Part shown: piece after piece, positions 12,620-25,000 of the stretch
How the letters are laid out: each line of letters begins with the position of its first letter
Numbering within the stretch: position 1 is the stretch's first letter
NCBI GenBank assembly: GCA_903813345.2
Contig: CAIIXF020000009.1
Coordinates: 808,001 to 872,000 of the forward strand
Reading direction: 5' to 3'
DNA: 64,000 nucleotides
Source: Owenia fusiformis
Taxonomy: Eukaryota; Annelida; Polychaeta; Sabellida; Oweniidae
Position numbers and translations under genes: made by a program
The notes under the pieces: model-generated
What the model was told of the DNA's origin: nothing
Seen by the model: the letters and a program-made list of their open reading frames with translations, nothing else
Databases searched by the model: none

Positions 12620-12916
12620 CATTAAATATGTTTTGGTCATTTTAATTAAAGAAAACTGAATGTGTTGCACAATGTGAGGTTTTTATTAACGTCTTCAATA
12701 CATATTTTCAATCTATATATAAATCTAGAGGGTGTCATTTTTATTCAGTTGTTTATTCAAAAATTTAATTATATGTGTGTAAGTTTATTGATGTCTTGCC
12801 AAATATACAGGGTTGCTTATAATAATATGTATGTCCGATTATGCAAGAGTGGTTATAATCTAACTTACTCTAAATTTGAAGTTTCAACTTTCAGAAATCA
12901 GAGCTAATTGATTTAT

Positions 12917-13092
12917 AGGGTGACCCAAAAATGTAACCAATGAATAAATATTCGAAATACCCATGTTTCACTTTGATCCTATGACTGTGATTCACACTAT
13001 GAGAACTACACGTACATTGTACCTAAAATTTGGCACAAGATAAATCAATAGGATCCAAGCATTATTGACAAACTTTTTTTTGGGTCACCCTG
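12917..13092. mobile_element. Short TA-flanked MITE related to the mariner at 59576
   Basis: Ends AGGGTGACCCAAAAA and TTTTTTGGGTCACCCTG match the terminal sequence of the larger element at 59576-60538. The left end is one base degraded (TATAGGG instead of TACAGGG). It has no coding capacity. Confidence 0.7.
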
Positions 13093-14127
13093 TAAATGCT
13101 TTGACGTAGTCTTACATTTGTGTCTGATCCTCCACATACTATCAACCTCACTATGATTTCCCCATCAGGGAAAGGAAAGGAGGGGTGGAGGGGGTACATA
13201 AATTGATGTTGTGGTATATATTGTATATTTAGTTTACATTGTAATTATGGCAGTGGCATGATTAGCCAAATCCGTTAGATACATGTATGTATGTTTTTAT
13301 ATTTATACAATTTGTAATTCAGACATTGCTAATGTAACATTTTTATACATTCAATGTATGGGATGTAATTCTATTTGTATGATTTTCAAATGAATTTTGG
13401 AATAAAATCAATTGAATATAAGAATTGTGTGATTCTCTATGGGGTCTTTATGGGCGTGGCATCTCTATTGGGGGAGGGGGTGCCTATTGGGAGAGGGGGT
13501 AGTATTTATTGTCACCAGCAAAAAGTGGTGACATATTGTTATGGTGTCTTTTTTTGACGGCGCTTGGTGGTTAGTGATCGGTGATCGGCAGTTAGGGTCT
13601 GTAACAAATTGTAATGTAACAAAACTTCCAATAACTTAACAAATACTGTTTAGTCTGACTTCAGTTTTTTTCAAAATTATCTACAAATTTTCAGAAGTTT
13701 AATCTGACTTTTTATTTATTTAAGATTTGACCTTCAGTGACCTTCCCAAGTTAAAAAAGGTCTTTTTTCAACTTGCTTCAAATTGACCATTTTTTAAAAT
13801 CATCAATAATATTGTGAGCAACTAGGTGGCGTCATTTTGTCGTTTTTATTATATTTTTAAGTGCCCAAGCCATATTCTTTGAGTCTTAAGATCACAATTC
13901 GCTGCGCTCACTCGTGAAGATATCAATATCAACTCATGGATATAAATTATATTTTTTCAAAACCATGGGATTGTCCGTTTATCCCATTGGAAATCTAAAC
14001 CAAGCGAAAAAAAATTTCAAAAAGTTGACAATTTAAAAAAAAAAGTTTTGAAGAAATTCAAAAAAATCTTTAAAAAATGTGAAAAAAATCTAAAAAAAAT
14101 TGAACAAAAACTAATCATTCTTTGAAA
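13093..14127. other. Intergenic, low complexity
   Basis: No supported gene. It contains a copy of a dispersed motif (CAGT/ATCTGTAACAAAT with a nearby TGGTGACAT or AGGTGGCGTCAT) also seen near 2430, 4270 and 5140. About 13975-14110 is a poly-A-rich tract similar to 58668-58815. Confidence 0.5.
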
Positions 14128-14335
14128 TCACAAATCATCATTGGTCATAATATATCACCCCTGGTATTCACAAAACATTATGGTCATCACAAATCACCCC
14201 TTGTAATCGCCAATCATTATGGTCATCTCAAATCACCCCTGGTATTCACCAAACATCAATGGTCATCATAAATCACCCGTTGTAATCACCAACCATTATG
14301 GTCATCACAAATCACCCCTGGTAATTACCAATTAC
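14128..14335 (+). repeat. Degenerate about 46-nt tandem repeat
   Basis: About 4-5 copies of a unit built from ATGGTCATCACAAATCACCC and CTGGTATTCACCAA. Copies alternate CCCCTGGTATT and CCCTTGTAAT, suggesting a higher-order dimer. Confidence 0.8.
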
Positions 14336-14454
14336 AATAAAACGTAAAAACTATCAGGAATATTTTCTGGCTGTGTATCCGAATAATGCTGGTCTGCCAA
14401 AAGCAACGGTCGGCAGATATTATTTTTATTTTTAATCAATTATTAGATTCAAAG

Positions 14455-14885
14455 GTATGAATGCAGGTACCACCATATAAATAATCAATAACAATTCGAA
14501 CATATACAGCAGCATAACTGGAATGAATTCAGTGCCTAGTAAGTTTCAAACAGAGAAAATAGTCAGCTATTTTGACAGACCCACACGGACCAGAATTTGA
14601 GAGAGCGGAATACAGTTACAACTCTGTGTAGGTTAGTAATTATATCTTATATCGAGGTGCAATTCCTTGATTTCAGCTTTTGATTTTGGCGGTTTTATTA
14701 TTAGTTTTCCTAGAATCTAAAACAAAAAAGAAAAGTGAATTTGGATGCTATCGGTTGGTTATACGTATAATGCAGTGCCGTTATATGAAATATCGTTCTG
14801 GTTGGCTAGAATTGGACACAGCAACTATGTATAAATAAACATTAAATCTATTATCAAATAATACTATTTACTCAAGCTACTTTTT
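14455..14885 (+). repeat. Dispersed repeat, copy 1
   Basis: 14455-14640 (GGTATGAATGCAGGTACCACC onward) matches 34210-34400. 14695-14885 (AGTTTTCCTAGAATC to TAATACTATTT) matches about 35488-35655. The two halves are adjacent here but about 1 kb apart in the other copy, where reverse-transcriptase sequence lies between them. Confidence 0.8.
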
Positions 14886-15205
14886 ACAAGGGGCGCATAC
14901 GTCCCTAATAGGGATGTTTCAGCTATTCGGAATCTGAAAGTGAGCTTTACAGGGAAAGTGAAAGTCAGATTTCAGGGGTCATGTCATAAGTTCAGTTGCA
15001 TTAAACGTTTATTATAACTGATAAATCAATAGTTTCAAAGCTAAAAACATCAATGTGCTTTTTAGAGAATATAACAACATTAAAATAATTTCAAGATGCT
15101 TTTATTTGTTATTCGCTGTGGATTACATTTATTAGAAATATGACAAAAAATATATTCTCTTGTACTGAATATTACATGTATTGATAGAACAGTTGATTGA
15201 GCAGT

Positions 15206-16235
15206 TTAAGTAGTCTCAAAGAGATAAACCCTGCTTAGACTAAGACCGGCACACAATTCTGTGAGCTTTGCCAGATGTTGTCGTGGGTGGCGAAAAAGTG
15301 TACATATAACCTTAAAAACCTTGATGTGAGCAATCACATGCTCTACATAACTCCGCCTACTCCCGATTTTTCTGTTTAGCCGCTTACATTTTTATTAAGG
15401 GGTTTTCTGCGTATTTCAGAACTTTTATACTTCCTAAGGAGTGGGTATCGACATGGATATATTTTATCAGCTAAAAGTCTACAGTCTTCAGGGAATACTA
15501 AAGGTCCCCCGAGCCCAATATTTGCCATATAGCCAAATGTTTGTGCATCATTCATTTGACCTAAAAAGCCACTATGGACATAACGAAGGTCATTGCTATT
15601 ATCTACTATTACTTGGGTATGCATACAATGGTATCCTCTATTTCCAGAGTAAAAAGGTGCTTGGGGTTCATTTTCTGGCCTGTTAATTTCATGGGATGTT
15701 CCATCAATAGAGCCAATTGCAAATGGGAGATCATTCCAATTATTCCTCATTGCATTCCATTCTTCAAGAGATGGCCAGCGTACATTGGATGCATATAGTT
15801 CCCATAATATTGGCCAAACGTCATTATGACTCGTGACACAGTTGTAATGCTAACATCGAACATCAGGGAGAGTAGAGGATAACAATTAGGGTACGATCTC
15901 AGCCAGATCAATGTGAGGAGTAGTCTATTGTGAGTTGACATGTTATGTCGCATACCAAAAGTTCTAGGCAGAAAATTACCAACCATCACATGAAACGTAT
16001 TAACTGTTTCACCAACAGTTTCAAAAAACTCATATGGGTGTTTTTCAAATAATCCAAGGACATCTCGTCCTTGCCAATTGTTGTTATCTGCGCCCAATCT
16101 GTTACGAAAATTTAACAACGGATCAGGAGGAGGCGCCAATAAAAACAATAGGGTTGGAATTATCTCACTTTGAAGGCCTTCTGGTGGTGTTGCAGCTAGA
16201 AACATAAGCAATGCAACTAATGCATGCTTCAAAGT
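15206..16235 (-). pseudogene. Harbinger-like transposase, frameshifted
   Basis: Minus-strand reading begins around 16235 in the core (KHALVALLMFLAATPPEG region, then GADNNNWQGRD), passes through a helix-turn-helix-like stretch (LSLMFDVSITTVSRVIMT) and continues after a one-base frameshift near 15815-15825 into the nuclease part. GSIDGTSHEI carries the likely first Asp and MNDAQTFGY the second; the frame ends at the TAA at 15206-15208. A second lesion around 15385-15395, where the right arm has extra bases, removes the segment leading to the final acidic residue (RSYVEHVIGH in the right arm). This is the DDE nuclease of PIF/Harbinger elements. No associated Myb-like partner gene is seen. Not functional as it stands. 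Confidence 0.85.
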
Positions 16236-16237
16236 GT

Positions 16238-16663
16238 ATGCATACCCAAGTAATAGTAGATAATAACAATGACCTTCGTTTTTTCCATAGTGGCTTTTTA
16301 GGTCATATGAATGATGCAAAAACATTTGGCTATATGGCAAATATTGGGCTCGGGGGACCTTTAGTATTCCCTGAAGACTGTAGACTATTAGCTGATAAAA
16401 TATATCCATGTCGATACCCACTCCTTAGGAAGTATAAAATTTCTGAAATACGCAGAAAACCCCTAAATTTACGTAAAAAATGTAAGCGGCTAAACAGAAA
16501 AATTTGGAGTAGGCGGAGTTATGTAGAGCATGTGATTGGTCACATCAAGGTTTTTAAGGTTATAGGTACACTTTTTCGCCACCCACGACAACATCTTGCA
16601 AAGCTCACAGAATTGTGTGCCGGTCTTAGTATAAGGAGGGTTAATCTCTTTGAGACTACTTAA
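16238..16663 (+). pseudogene. Harbinger-like transposase, C-terminal half (right arm)
   Basis: An open frame carries MHTQVIVDNNNDLRFFHSGF, GLGGPLVFPEDCRLLADKI and RRSYVEHVIGHIKVF, and ends with TTTGAGACTACTTAA. It is the inverted twin of the left-arm sequence and keeps the stretch with the third catalytic Glu that the left arm has damaged. There is no start codon or N-terminal half on this strand, so it is a fragment. Confidence 0.85.
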
Positions 16664-16963
16664 ACAGCTCAATCAACTCTTCTATCAAAACGTAATATTC
16701 AGTACAAGAGAATATACTCTGTGTCATATTTCTAATAAATGTAATCCACAGCGAATAACAAATAAAAGCATCTTGAAATTATTTTAATTTTGCTATATTC
16801 TCTAAAAAGCACATTGATGTTTTTAGCTTTGAAACTATTGATTTATCAGTTACAATAAACGTTTAATGCAACTGAACTTATGACATGACCCCTGAAATCT
16901 GACTTTCACTTTCCCTGTAAAGCTCACTTTCAGATTCCGAATAGCTGAAACATCCCTATTAGA

Positions 16964-18789
16964 GGGCTTAAAGTGCCTGATAAACTATAAAATGCGCATG
17001 TGTCCAGGTGTTGATAAACTATAAATAGCGAAAACCCAGGGTTTGTCATCACAAGGTAAGCCAGGACGTGTTGAGCGAACATCTAGTGTTGATATTGAAT
17101 TTAGATGTAGCCAGATAAGTTTCCTTATTGAAATTACATATAGTTATTAGCAATACTTTGTAGGTGATAATTAATAAAATATGAGTATATATGAGAGAAA
17201 TTGGCCATTTCGAACCTGTTGAAAGTTTGTGGCTCTCGGCTACACCGGGGAATTTACTTCCATGAGTACAGACACAAATGTGGGGCTCCCCAAGAGGTGC
17301 GCGAGAAGGTGACCTGGCATCAAATGTACGACTAAATGCTTCTATCGAGTAGATAAAAGAACGAATACGACAATAAGTTATTGCAAACGACAATTCCGAG
17401 CATTCATCTCACTGAAGTATTTTGAAGTGAAGAAAATATGATTTTTGTTTTGAAACATGGATTCAGATGAACGTAACTTCATTCTGACAACTAATCAAAA
17501 CTGAACAAAATTGATTATACGTAACAGACGATTTATTCTTTTACAATGTTTTGATCGGCTAAACGAATGAAACCAAGAAATTATGACATGTAAAATGGCA
17601 ATTTTGAAATGTAAAATTTATATAAAAGTGACAAACACAACATCCCTATCCACTCTTTATGAGCCCTAATATGTACATGCAGCAGTGGAAGTGTACAGCT
17701 TATTATCACACTACTGGGCTTTGTATTCTAAAGCTTGTTGTTTTTAATAACACTGTTCACTCGACGTAAATGTTTTGTGTGTGCGCAGTCAACGATAACC
17801 ATTGTTTTATCCCGGTTATATGACCTCGGCAATTATAACAAAACCGTACTAAACGAAAAAACGCAAATAAGAGAAAGCTTTCACACACATATAAAAAATG
17901 AACTAGTCTAATCCGCCAGTATAAACTCTGTTATATACGTAGCCAGGTCGGGCGCACACTTTAACTGTACATAATGATAATTTAGAGAATACGTAACAAT
18001 AAACGGTCATTCCACATATAAGGGGACAATTGAAGTTTGAAAAATAAACTTTTTAAAATCCTCAATTTGTAGCATCTTAAGTTTTATGGATATGATTTTG
18101 AAAATAAGTGGTGGAAAATTCTCAAGAACGTTTAGTTTAACGTTCTTTCTTGACACCTCTGTATTCTATGGTGATTTTAACTTACAGAGGGTGCAACTTC
18201 TTGGATAATTTCTATGTCATATGACACTAGAAAACAAAACTTTAAATCGCATTTAGGAAATCACTTACTTGTATCATTCCGACGACGTTGTTTTGTTCTC
18301 GAAAGTCAAACTCCTGCATTATAGATGACCGGGTAGATGGCAATGTCACAAACGAACAGATACCCTTTGCATTCGTTTGACTTCACTTCTTAAAAGAGAG
18401 CTTCGTCTTCTTGTAGTGTAACTAGACTCTGTACGCAGGGTAACGAACATATGGTAACATAAAAATATTTTCAAAACAGTTTTATTGCATACATCGTCTC
18501 GTGTTGCTTATATTTTACCCTAATGTGTACAGGGGGAGGGGTCGGATGAAAAAATATTTTTATCATTATTGTAGTAGCTATTGCTACAGATAAAAGACCA
18601 ATATTGGTGCAAAAATCGAGGTGATCGGGAGTAAAGTGAGAGTTTCGGATGGTGGGAATTTGGGATTTGTTTCAGAAATTGTTTGAAAATCACAAAGATT
18701 AAAAATATAAGCTGGTCTTTCGTACTTTCTTTGGAATATAGACCATATAGTACGCGCCAAATCGCTTCCAAAGTGGCTTAGTTAGTCTA
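16964..18789. other. Intergenic with dispersed repeats
   Basis: No supported gene. About 17965-18125 (CATAATGATAATTTAGAGAA onward) recurs at 35692-35815. 18362-18410 recurs inverted at 675-721. Both link this area to the repeat family at 14455 and 34210. The largest frames lack homology and codon signals. Confidence 0.55.
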
Positions 18790-21700
18790 AACCGATGTTG
18801 AGGTAGATTACTAAGAAGTGGCCCATAGTCATTAAAGATTGGTTCATTGACTTTTCATTTTCACTTGTCTGCAGTTAAATAGGTGACACGAAAGGGCTAA
18901 ACGGCTTGCCCCAAGGTCGATATACATTACATGACTGACCTTGAAATGCCATTTTAATTCAAAAGTCACTGTTGCTAATGATTATATTCCTATTTTACCT
19001 ATTCAATGTTTTCTAAATGTTTCAATTACCATTATGTTAGTTTTTGGCAAAGAAAATCGCAATTCATTGCTCTTGCTCTTAGAGCTTCAGGGCATATACC
19101 AGTTCAAAAAGTCTTCAATAAAGTTGATCCTTGTGTGAGCCCTTTGATTATTTACTTTGCCAAAAATGAATATAACGATTATTCAGATATATAAAAATCC
19201 TTTAATAGGTTTAATAGGAATACAATGATTGACTTTTGAATAAAAAAGGCATTATACATGTACATATGTAGTTGGACTATTTTTCCATAGAAAATGGGCC
19301 TTCTATTTGCATTTTACTGAAATTATTTGTAACAAAAGTTTATTGTGATAAAGCAGGCAGTGATTTTGATAATTTTTAGCTTGCAGACAGTGATCTAGTC
19401 GAGACAACATCTTGTAGTAATGGGTGTAACAGTGATGAGGCAGGAATTGATTTTATAAATGCAACTTTTGACAATTCCATTATTGATGGTTTATCTAACA
19501 GTTTTTAGTTTTGTCAAACATTCTGCTTGGACGCCAAATTAAAAGATACTGATTTGCATCACATCAAGTTTGATTTGTTCACCGATGTTTGTCAGAGTGA
19601 TACCTGTAGCAGCTGCACTCGACTGATATGCAACAAGATATATGCATGTGAGCTTTCATTGCAACATTTACATTTAGAACAGTTACAATTTTACTTAGTC
19701 TGATAGAAAATTAAATAATTGATATTTCTTTGAGTTTATTCAATTTGAACATTACTTTTACAATACAGATACCTTCGTTTTGAAACATTAGCAGCAATTT
19801 TATTTTCAAACGGTCAGTTTTCAACTTTGAATGTTTCATTTTTGTTCATAAAAAGTGTATTCTACAAAAGTCAAGGTCATTTCAAGGTCATGTCAATATT
19901 TAGGTAGTTGGCTTTTTAAGACACCCGACCCTCCACAACCAATGATTAGGTGACCTAAAGTCAAGGTCTGAATAGATCAAGGTAATTTTGAGGTCAATAT
20001 CTAGCAAGTTGACATGAGAACAATTGTGACCTTTGGCGACCAATGATAAGGAGATTTCAAGGTAATTTCAAGGTCAATATCTAGGTCATAGGTAGTTGGC
20101 TACTGTGGGTCTTCAGTAACATTTGATCACCAAAGATAAAGTGACCTACGGTCATTGTCACTGTTTATGGCTCAAGGTCATCTCAAGGTCAGAGGTCAAT
20201 ATCTGAATATTTGGCATTTTGGGGATGCTGCTTCATGTGCGGACCCATTGATATGTGTTCTGAGGTCAAGGTCATTCATACAAGGTCAAAATCTCTGTAT
20301 TTGGCGTTTTGAGGCCCTGGGGCTGCTATGACCCTTGGTAACTCATGCTAAGGTGACATGAGGTCAAAGTCAATATCTATTGTTCAAAATTATAATAAGG
20401 TCAAAGGTCAATTTCTAGGTAGTTGGCTCGTTTGAGGCTACTCCGACATTTGGTCACCAATGATAAAGTGACCTGAGATCAGTGTCATTGTTATAGGTCA
20501 GGGTCAAAGATCAATATCTAAATATTTGGCGTTTTGGGGCGGCTGCTGCACTTGACTCCATTGAAACGTGACCTGGGGTCAAGATCAATCTAAGGTCAAA
20601 TTTCAATATCTTAGTGTTTGGCGTTTTAAGGCCACAGGGGCTGCTGTTGTGATGTGGCCCTTGGCGACTCATGATAAGGTGACATGAGGCAGTCATCATT
20701 TAATGGTTCAATTCAAGATCGTCTCAAGGTCAATATCTAGGTATTGATGTTTCAAGGCACTCTGGGGATGCTGTGACACTTGGTGACACATTACAATGGT
20801 GACACATTTCAATTGACATTTCAAAAGTAATAGTCGATCATTTCTGTTTTATCATGCCAATTTTAATAAAATTTGCCAATTTGAAGTAAAATTATAACAG
20901 AAGAGAGGTTGTCCAAATATGAGGTCATATTAATGACTGCACTCAGTAATCTTCAGTCAAGCTGACGAAGTTTTTCATGAAAGAGTTACTTTCTGTTGTG
21001 GCTCTAAATTGAATAAGTATAAACAGGTGCGTTTTCAAAAGTGCAAATTTAAAGCAAATTTCGCAAAATTTAGTTATTGATATGTAGAGATAGTCCATTA
21101 GGGTATGGTTATTCTCTTAAAAACAATTATGGTACAAATTTGGTACTTCTGACTATATAATGCTTTTTTATTCAAAAATCAATTATATTATTCTTATTTT
21201 GACTATCAAATGATTTTCATATATCCGAATAACCATTATATTAGTTTTTGGCAAAGTAAATAATAGTATGGATCACACAAGGATCAACTGTATTGAAGAT
21301 TGGTCATACTGGTATATGCCCTGCCGCTCTAAGATCAAGAGCAATGAATTGTGATTTTTCAGTTGAAACAGGGAAACAAACACATTATCATTATTTTCTT
21401 TAACATTTAACAAATAATTTTCTGTTAAACGTAGTAATTTTTCAAAACATCACTAAATATGAAAAAGTTGTAAATAAAGTGGATCCTTGTGTGAGCCCCG
21501 TTACCGGTATTATTTACTTTGACAAAAATGAATATAATGGTAAGTGTAATATATAGAAAACACTGAATACGTAAAATAGGAATATAATTAATAACAACCG
21601 TGACTTTTGCATTAAAATGGCATTTTAAGGTCAGAAATGTATAATTCTTCAATATTATTGTTTTTAATAAAAATGACCACACCCAAATGGACTATCATAC

Positions 21701-21930
21701 ATATCAATAACAAATCTGCCTCCTATTTCATATAATCGCTGCTATTATTTGAAAAAAAAAGATTTTTGTCAAACTCATCTTTTTGCCGGTTGCACCTTGG
21801 GGCAAGCCGTTTAGCCCTTTCGTGTCACTTTTTTGAGTGCAGAAAAGTAAAAATGAATAGTCAATGAACCAATCTATAATGACTATGGGTCAAATCATAG
21901 TAATCTACTTCAACATAAGTTAATGGGATT
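18790..21930. mobile_element. 3.1-kb foldback element
   Basis: Outer inverted arms lie at about 18790-18915 and 21795-21930 (GTGACACGAAAGGGCTAAAC with CCCCAAGGT on the left, complement on the right). Inner inverted blocks lie at about 18940-19260 and 21230-21650, sharing ATTAGTTTTTGGCAAAG, GGCATATACCAG and GATCCTTGTGTGAGCCC in opposite orientation. The centre contains the AGGTCA-rich array. No transposase frame is visible, so it would be non-autonomous. Confidence 0.75.
19860..20800 (+). repeat. AGGTCA-rich degenerate satellite
   Basis: Decayed tandem repeat with a unit of very roughly 190-230 nt, carrying words such as TCAAGGTCA, GTCAATATCTAGGTAGTTGG, GGCGTTTTGGGGC and ATGATAAGGTGACC. The hexamer AGGTCA occurs many times, often as TCAAGGTCA. 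AGGTCA is the half-site bound by many nuclear receptors, and TCAAGGTCA is the extended half-site of ERR/FTZ-F1-type monomeric receptors. Whether this is regulatory or a compositional accident of the satellite is not shown. Confidence 0.75.
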
Positions 21931-22031
21931 TTCTGGAGTTTTGGCGCACACTAACACGTTTACATTACATTTGTATTTGAGGCAATTCACTAAGCCTTTT
22001 CTCAACGCAGGTGGCACACGTATTTTTCAGC

Positions 22032-25000
22032 ATGGCGACAACATGTTTTCAAGAGGATTCCTTCTGGATGTCGAAAATGAAATATCAGTTTGAAATTTGG
22101 TTCGGTGAGTACATTTCTTTTACATTTACCAAAACCCTAATTAAAATTTCGTTTAGTTTCATTTTAAAATACTTAGGGTTAATTTAGGAAATGGAAATAT
22201 CTGTTCATGAATTGTAAAATAGTAATTGATAAAACTTTTTTTCGGCGCAAACACCCGCCCTATTATACAATCATGCAATCGTGTAATATACTTTTAACAA
22301 TGTCTATGACTTTGAATATCATAAATATCATAAAATATGATATTTGTACATGTACAAGAATGTACAAGAATGCATTGAATGTAACAAAACATGGTGGTAT
22401 TTCAAAAGTATAGAACCATAAGAAAGAAAACATTATTCCTTTCTTTTTTGAATGCTTCGGGTACCATCGACATGGCTGTCATGGTTACCATAGAATGCAG
22501 ATGCAATGTAACGTGTTGAAATTTACCTTGTGTATGTATAATTATTAGTTCAACATCCTGTGAGAAAATGAGCCAGATTCAATAATGTTTACAAAAATTA
22601 GAGCACTTTTGATCACCCTGTATATCAAGAATTTCAGTGGAACATCCTCTGCTCTATGTATCTTCGAGGGTCTTGTTGAGTAAAGCTTCTTGAGTAAAAC
22701 TACAGTATTATTTTGATATCAACTTTGTATTTACATAATATTATTATGAAATTTACAATGCAATACATGAATATGTAGTATATAATGTAGACTGTTTGTC
22801 GCTCATGTCAATTTACAGGGAAGGAGCATTGTAGCAAGGGTGACATAACTACCACATTTGGACTTCACATCCATAGTAAATTGAGAAAACGTCAGAAAAA
22901 TAGTTATTGAATATTTCATGTGGTAGCTCCCTCGCCTGTTTGATACCTGGCTACGCCCATGGGTCAAAGGTTGGTCCCTGGGTTGGCAACGTTAAACGTG
23001 TTCGATTCGTTTATATATTAAGCCTAATTTAAAATATATAATAAATTAATACTATGGTGTTTTATTTCAGATCTAGATGGAAGTGGATCCATCGAAAATG
23101 CAGACTTCAACAAATTATTCGACGTACGTATCTTTTTTTTGTTTTTTGATTGTCAATACATCATATTGTCTCAAGAAATAGTAGCTTTACGAGGGGTGAT
23201 CCAAAAGTCTTGGACGCCCCGCTCTAACTTTGCTATTTGCTAATATAATTACATGAAACTTTCAGATAATTAAGATCAACATCTTAACAACTTTATGTAT
23301 AAGTTTCAACAGAAAATAATATACTTTAGCTACTTTTCTAAATAGTTTTTAATACCGAGTCGCGGCCACCCGGAACGGTATTTGAATATAGTAAATCACT
23401 TCACAATATGTCAAATACTTTAGGTGCAGGTGCACAACCTAACACCAGTCATGATATGAGAGAATTTCCGATTTTCAATCTGAGTGTCATCTGCCATCAT
23501 CATCTTCACATATCAAGACCTACTTTTCAACATATTTTCCATGAATTTGAACACATTTTTCAGACCGCTTTACCAATGATTGAAAGACATTCATGAAACC
23601 GCCATTGCTTATGCGATACAAATGCTGCTGGAGTGTCACTCTAAATCTCATCCAATGAGTAAAAAACATTTTCTTCCAACCCTTCTTTCAACTTCAGAAA
23701 AGGAAGAAAATCACACAGAGCCATATCTAGACTATATCGTGCATATGGTAGCTGCTCAAGGTCAATAAAAGTGAGAATATCTTGTAGTATACTTTGTTCC
23801 ACTTTGATTTCTTTCATGTTCTCCATTTCAGCAGCCATCTTGGAGCAAAAATGATACCAGAATGAGGGTTGCTTGTCTGAGGTCATTTTCTTAGAATTTG
23901 ACAAATACAGCCATTCATATATGACATGATATTTAAAACACAATCAATTGATTGCCTAATAATAAAGGAAGTAAACTTACATGGTTTAACATTCAAAATT
24001 TAAAGAAAGATAGTGGTCAAGACTTGTGAAACAAGTGAAATGGCGGGAACATTTAAGGCTGAAAGTTGTCATGTGCGTATACCGTTCCGGGTGGCAGGGT
24101 CCCTTTATTAAAAACTATCTAGAAAACTACATCAAATATATAATTTCTCCATGAAATTAACACACAAAATAGTTAGGTTGTTGGTCTTTATTATTGGAAA
24201 GTTTAAAGTAATTTAATCAAAAACCAACAAAATTAGAGCAGGGCGTCCAAGACTTTTGGATCACCCCTCGTATTAATAATAAGATATGCCTGTGTGGATG
24301 ATTTCTACCAGTAGTTTATATTCTCATTTTGTTATGTAATGCCCATGTTATGATGGCCTTATTTCTCTTTTTTTCGATGATGGGGAGGGGTAAATGCTCA
24401 GGTTTCATCAAATAAGCAAACAAAGGACATAATAGTGTATAAAAGTAGAACAATGTTCCCCAGTAGTATGCGGGTTCTTTTCATGGATCAGTGGTAATTG
24501 CAAAGGAACCATTTTTAGGCTGGAAATATACAGTACAGTATTTATATTTTTCGAAACTTCGTTAACAATTAACCCGGTGCCCCATTAGACCCCACAGAGA
24601 ACAACGTCATTATCGTTCCGCTAGGTACTCCACTGATTAATAAATGACAAAAGCAGTGCCCCCTTCCATGGGATCCCGTGGGGCACATGAGGTTTGCCCC
24701 GGTGCTGTCTCTGGCCTATATATTTAAATGCTAATAAATATAAGAAGTTGAGATTTCACATGTTGTAATAGAAACCGCACCCCGCACATTGTATGCCTTT
24801 AACTTTGTTAACTAGTTAAAATCGTATTGGCTTTTGTTGTTAAGTCCCTGTACAACTTTCTCTAATACGTGATTAAATTTCAATACGTCTTATACAATAA
24901 TCTAGAAGAAAGGACTACTTATATTATATAATATATGGGTTTGAAAACTATGTCGGTTTCCGCGTTTTTAGATCCAATTCCAATATAACGTAATTATTTA

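Larger units (their letters stand above)
14905..16963. mobile_element. Palindromic PIF/Harbinger-type element
   Basis: Arms 14905-15627 and 16236-16963 are inverted copies over about 725 bp, separated by a 608-bp unique core. Each arm carries the same 3' part of a Harbinger (DDE_Tnp_4/HARBI1-like) transposase, pointing outward; the core holds the 5' part, read on the minus strand into the left arm. The right arm is therefore an inverted duplicate of the left. The arms differ by several substitutions and small indels, so the duplication is not brand new. Confidence 0.85.

Noticed and set aside
15441-15798. Plus-strand frames in the left arm of the Harbinger element
   Set aside because: Antisense of the minus-strand transposase, which has recognisable nuclease motifs.
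16236-16421. First third of the 224-codon minus-strand frame 15747-16421
   Set aside because: It is antisense to the right-arm transposase fragment; only the part from about 16235 downward matches transposase.
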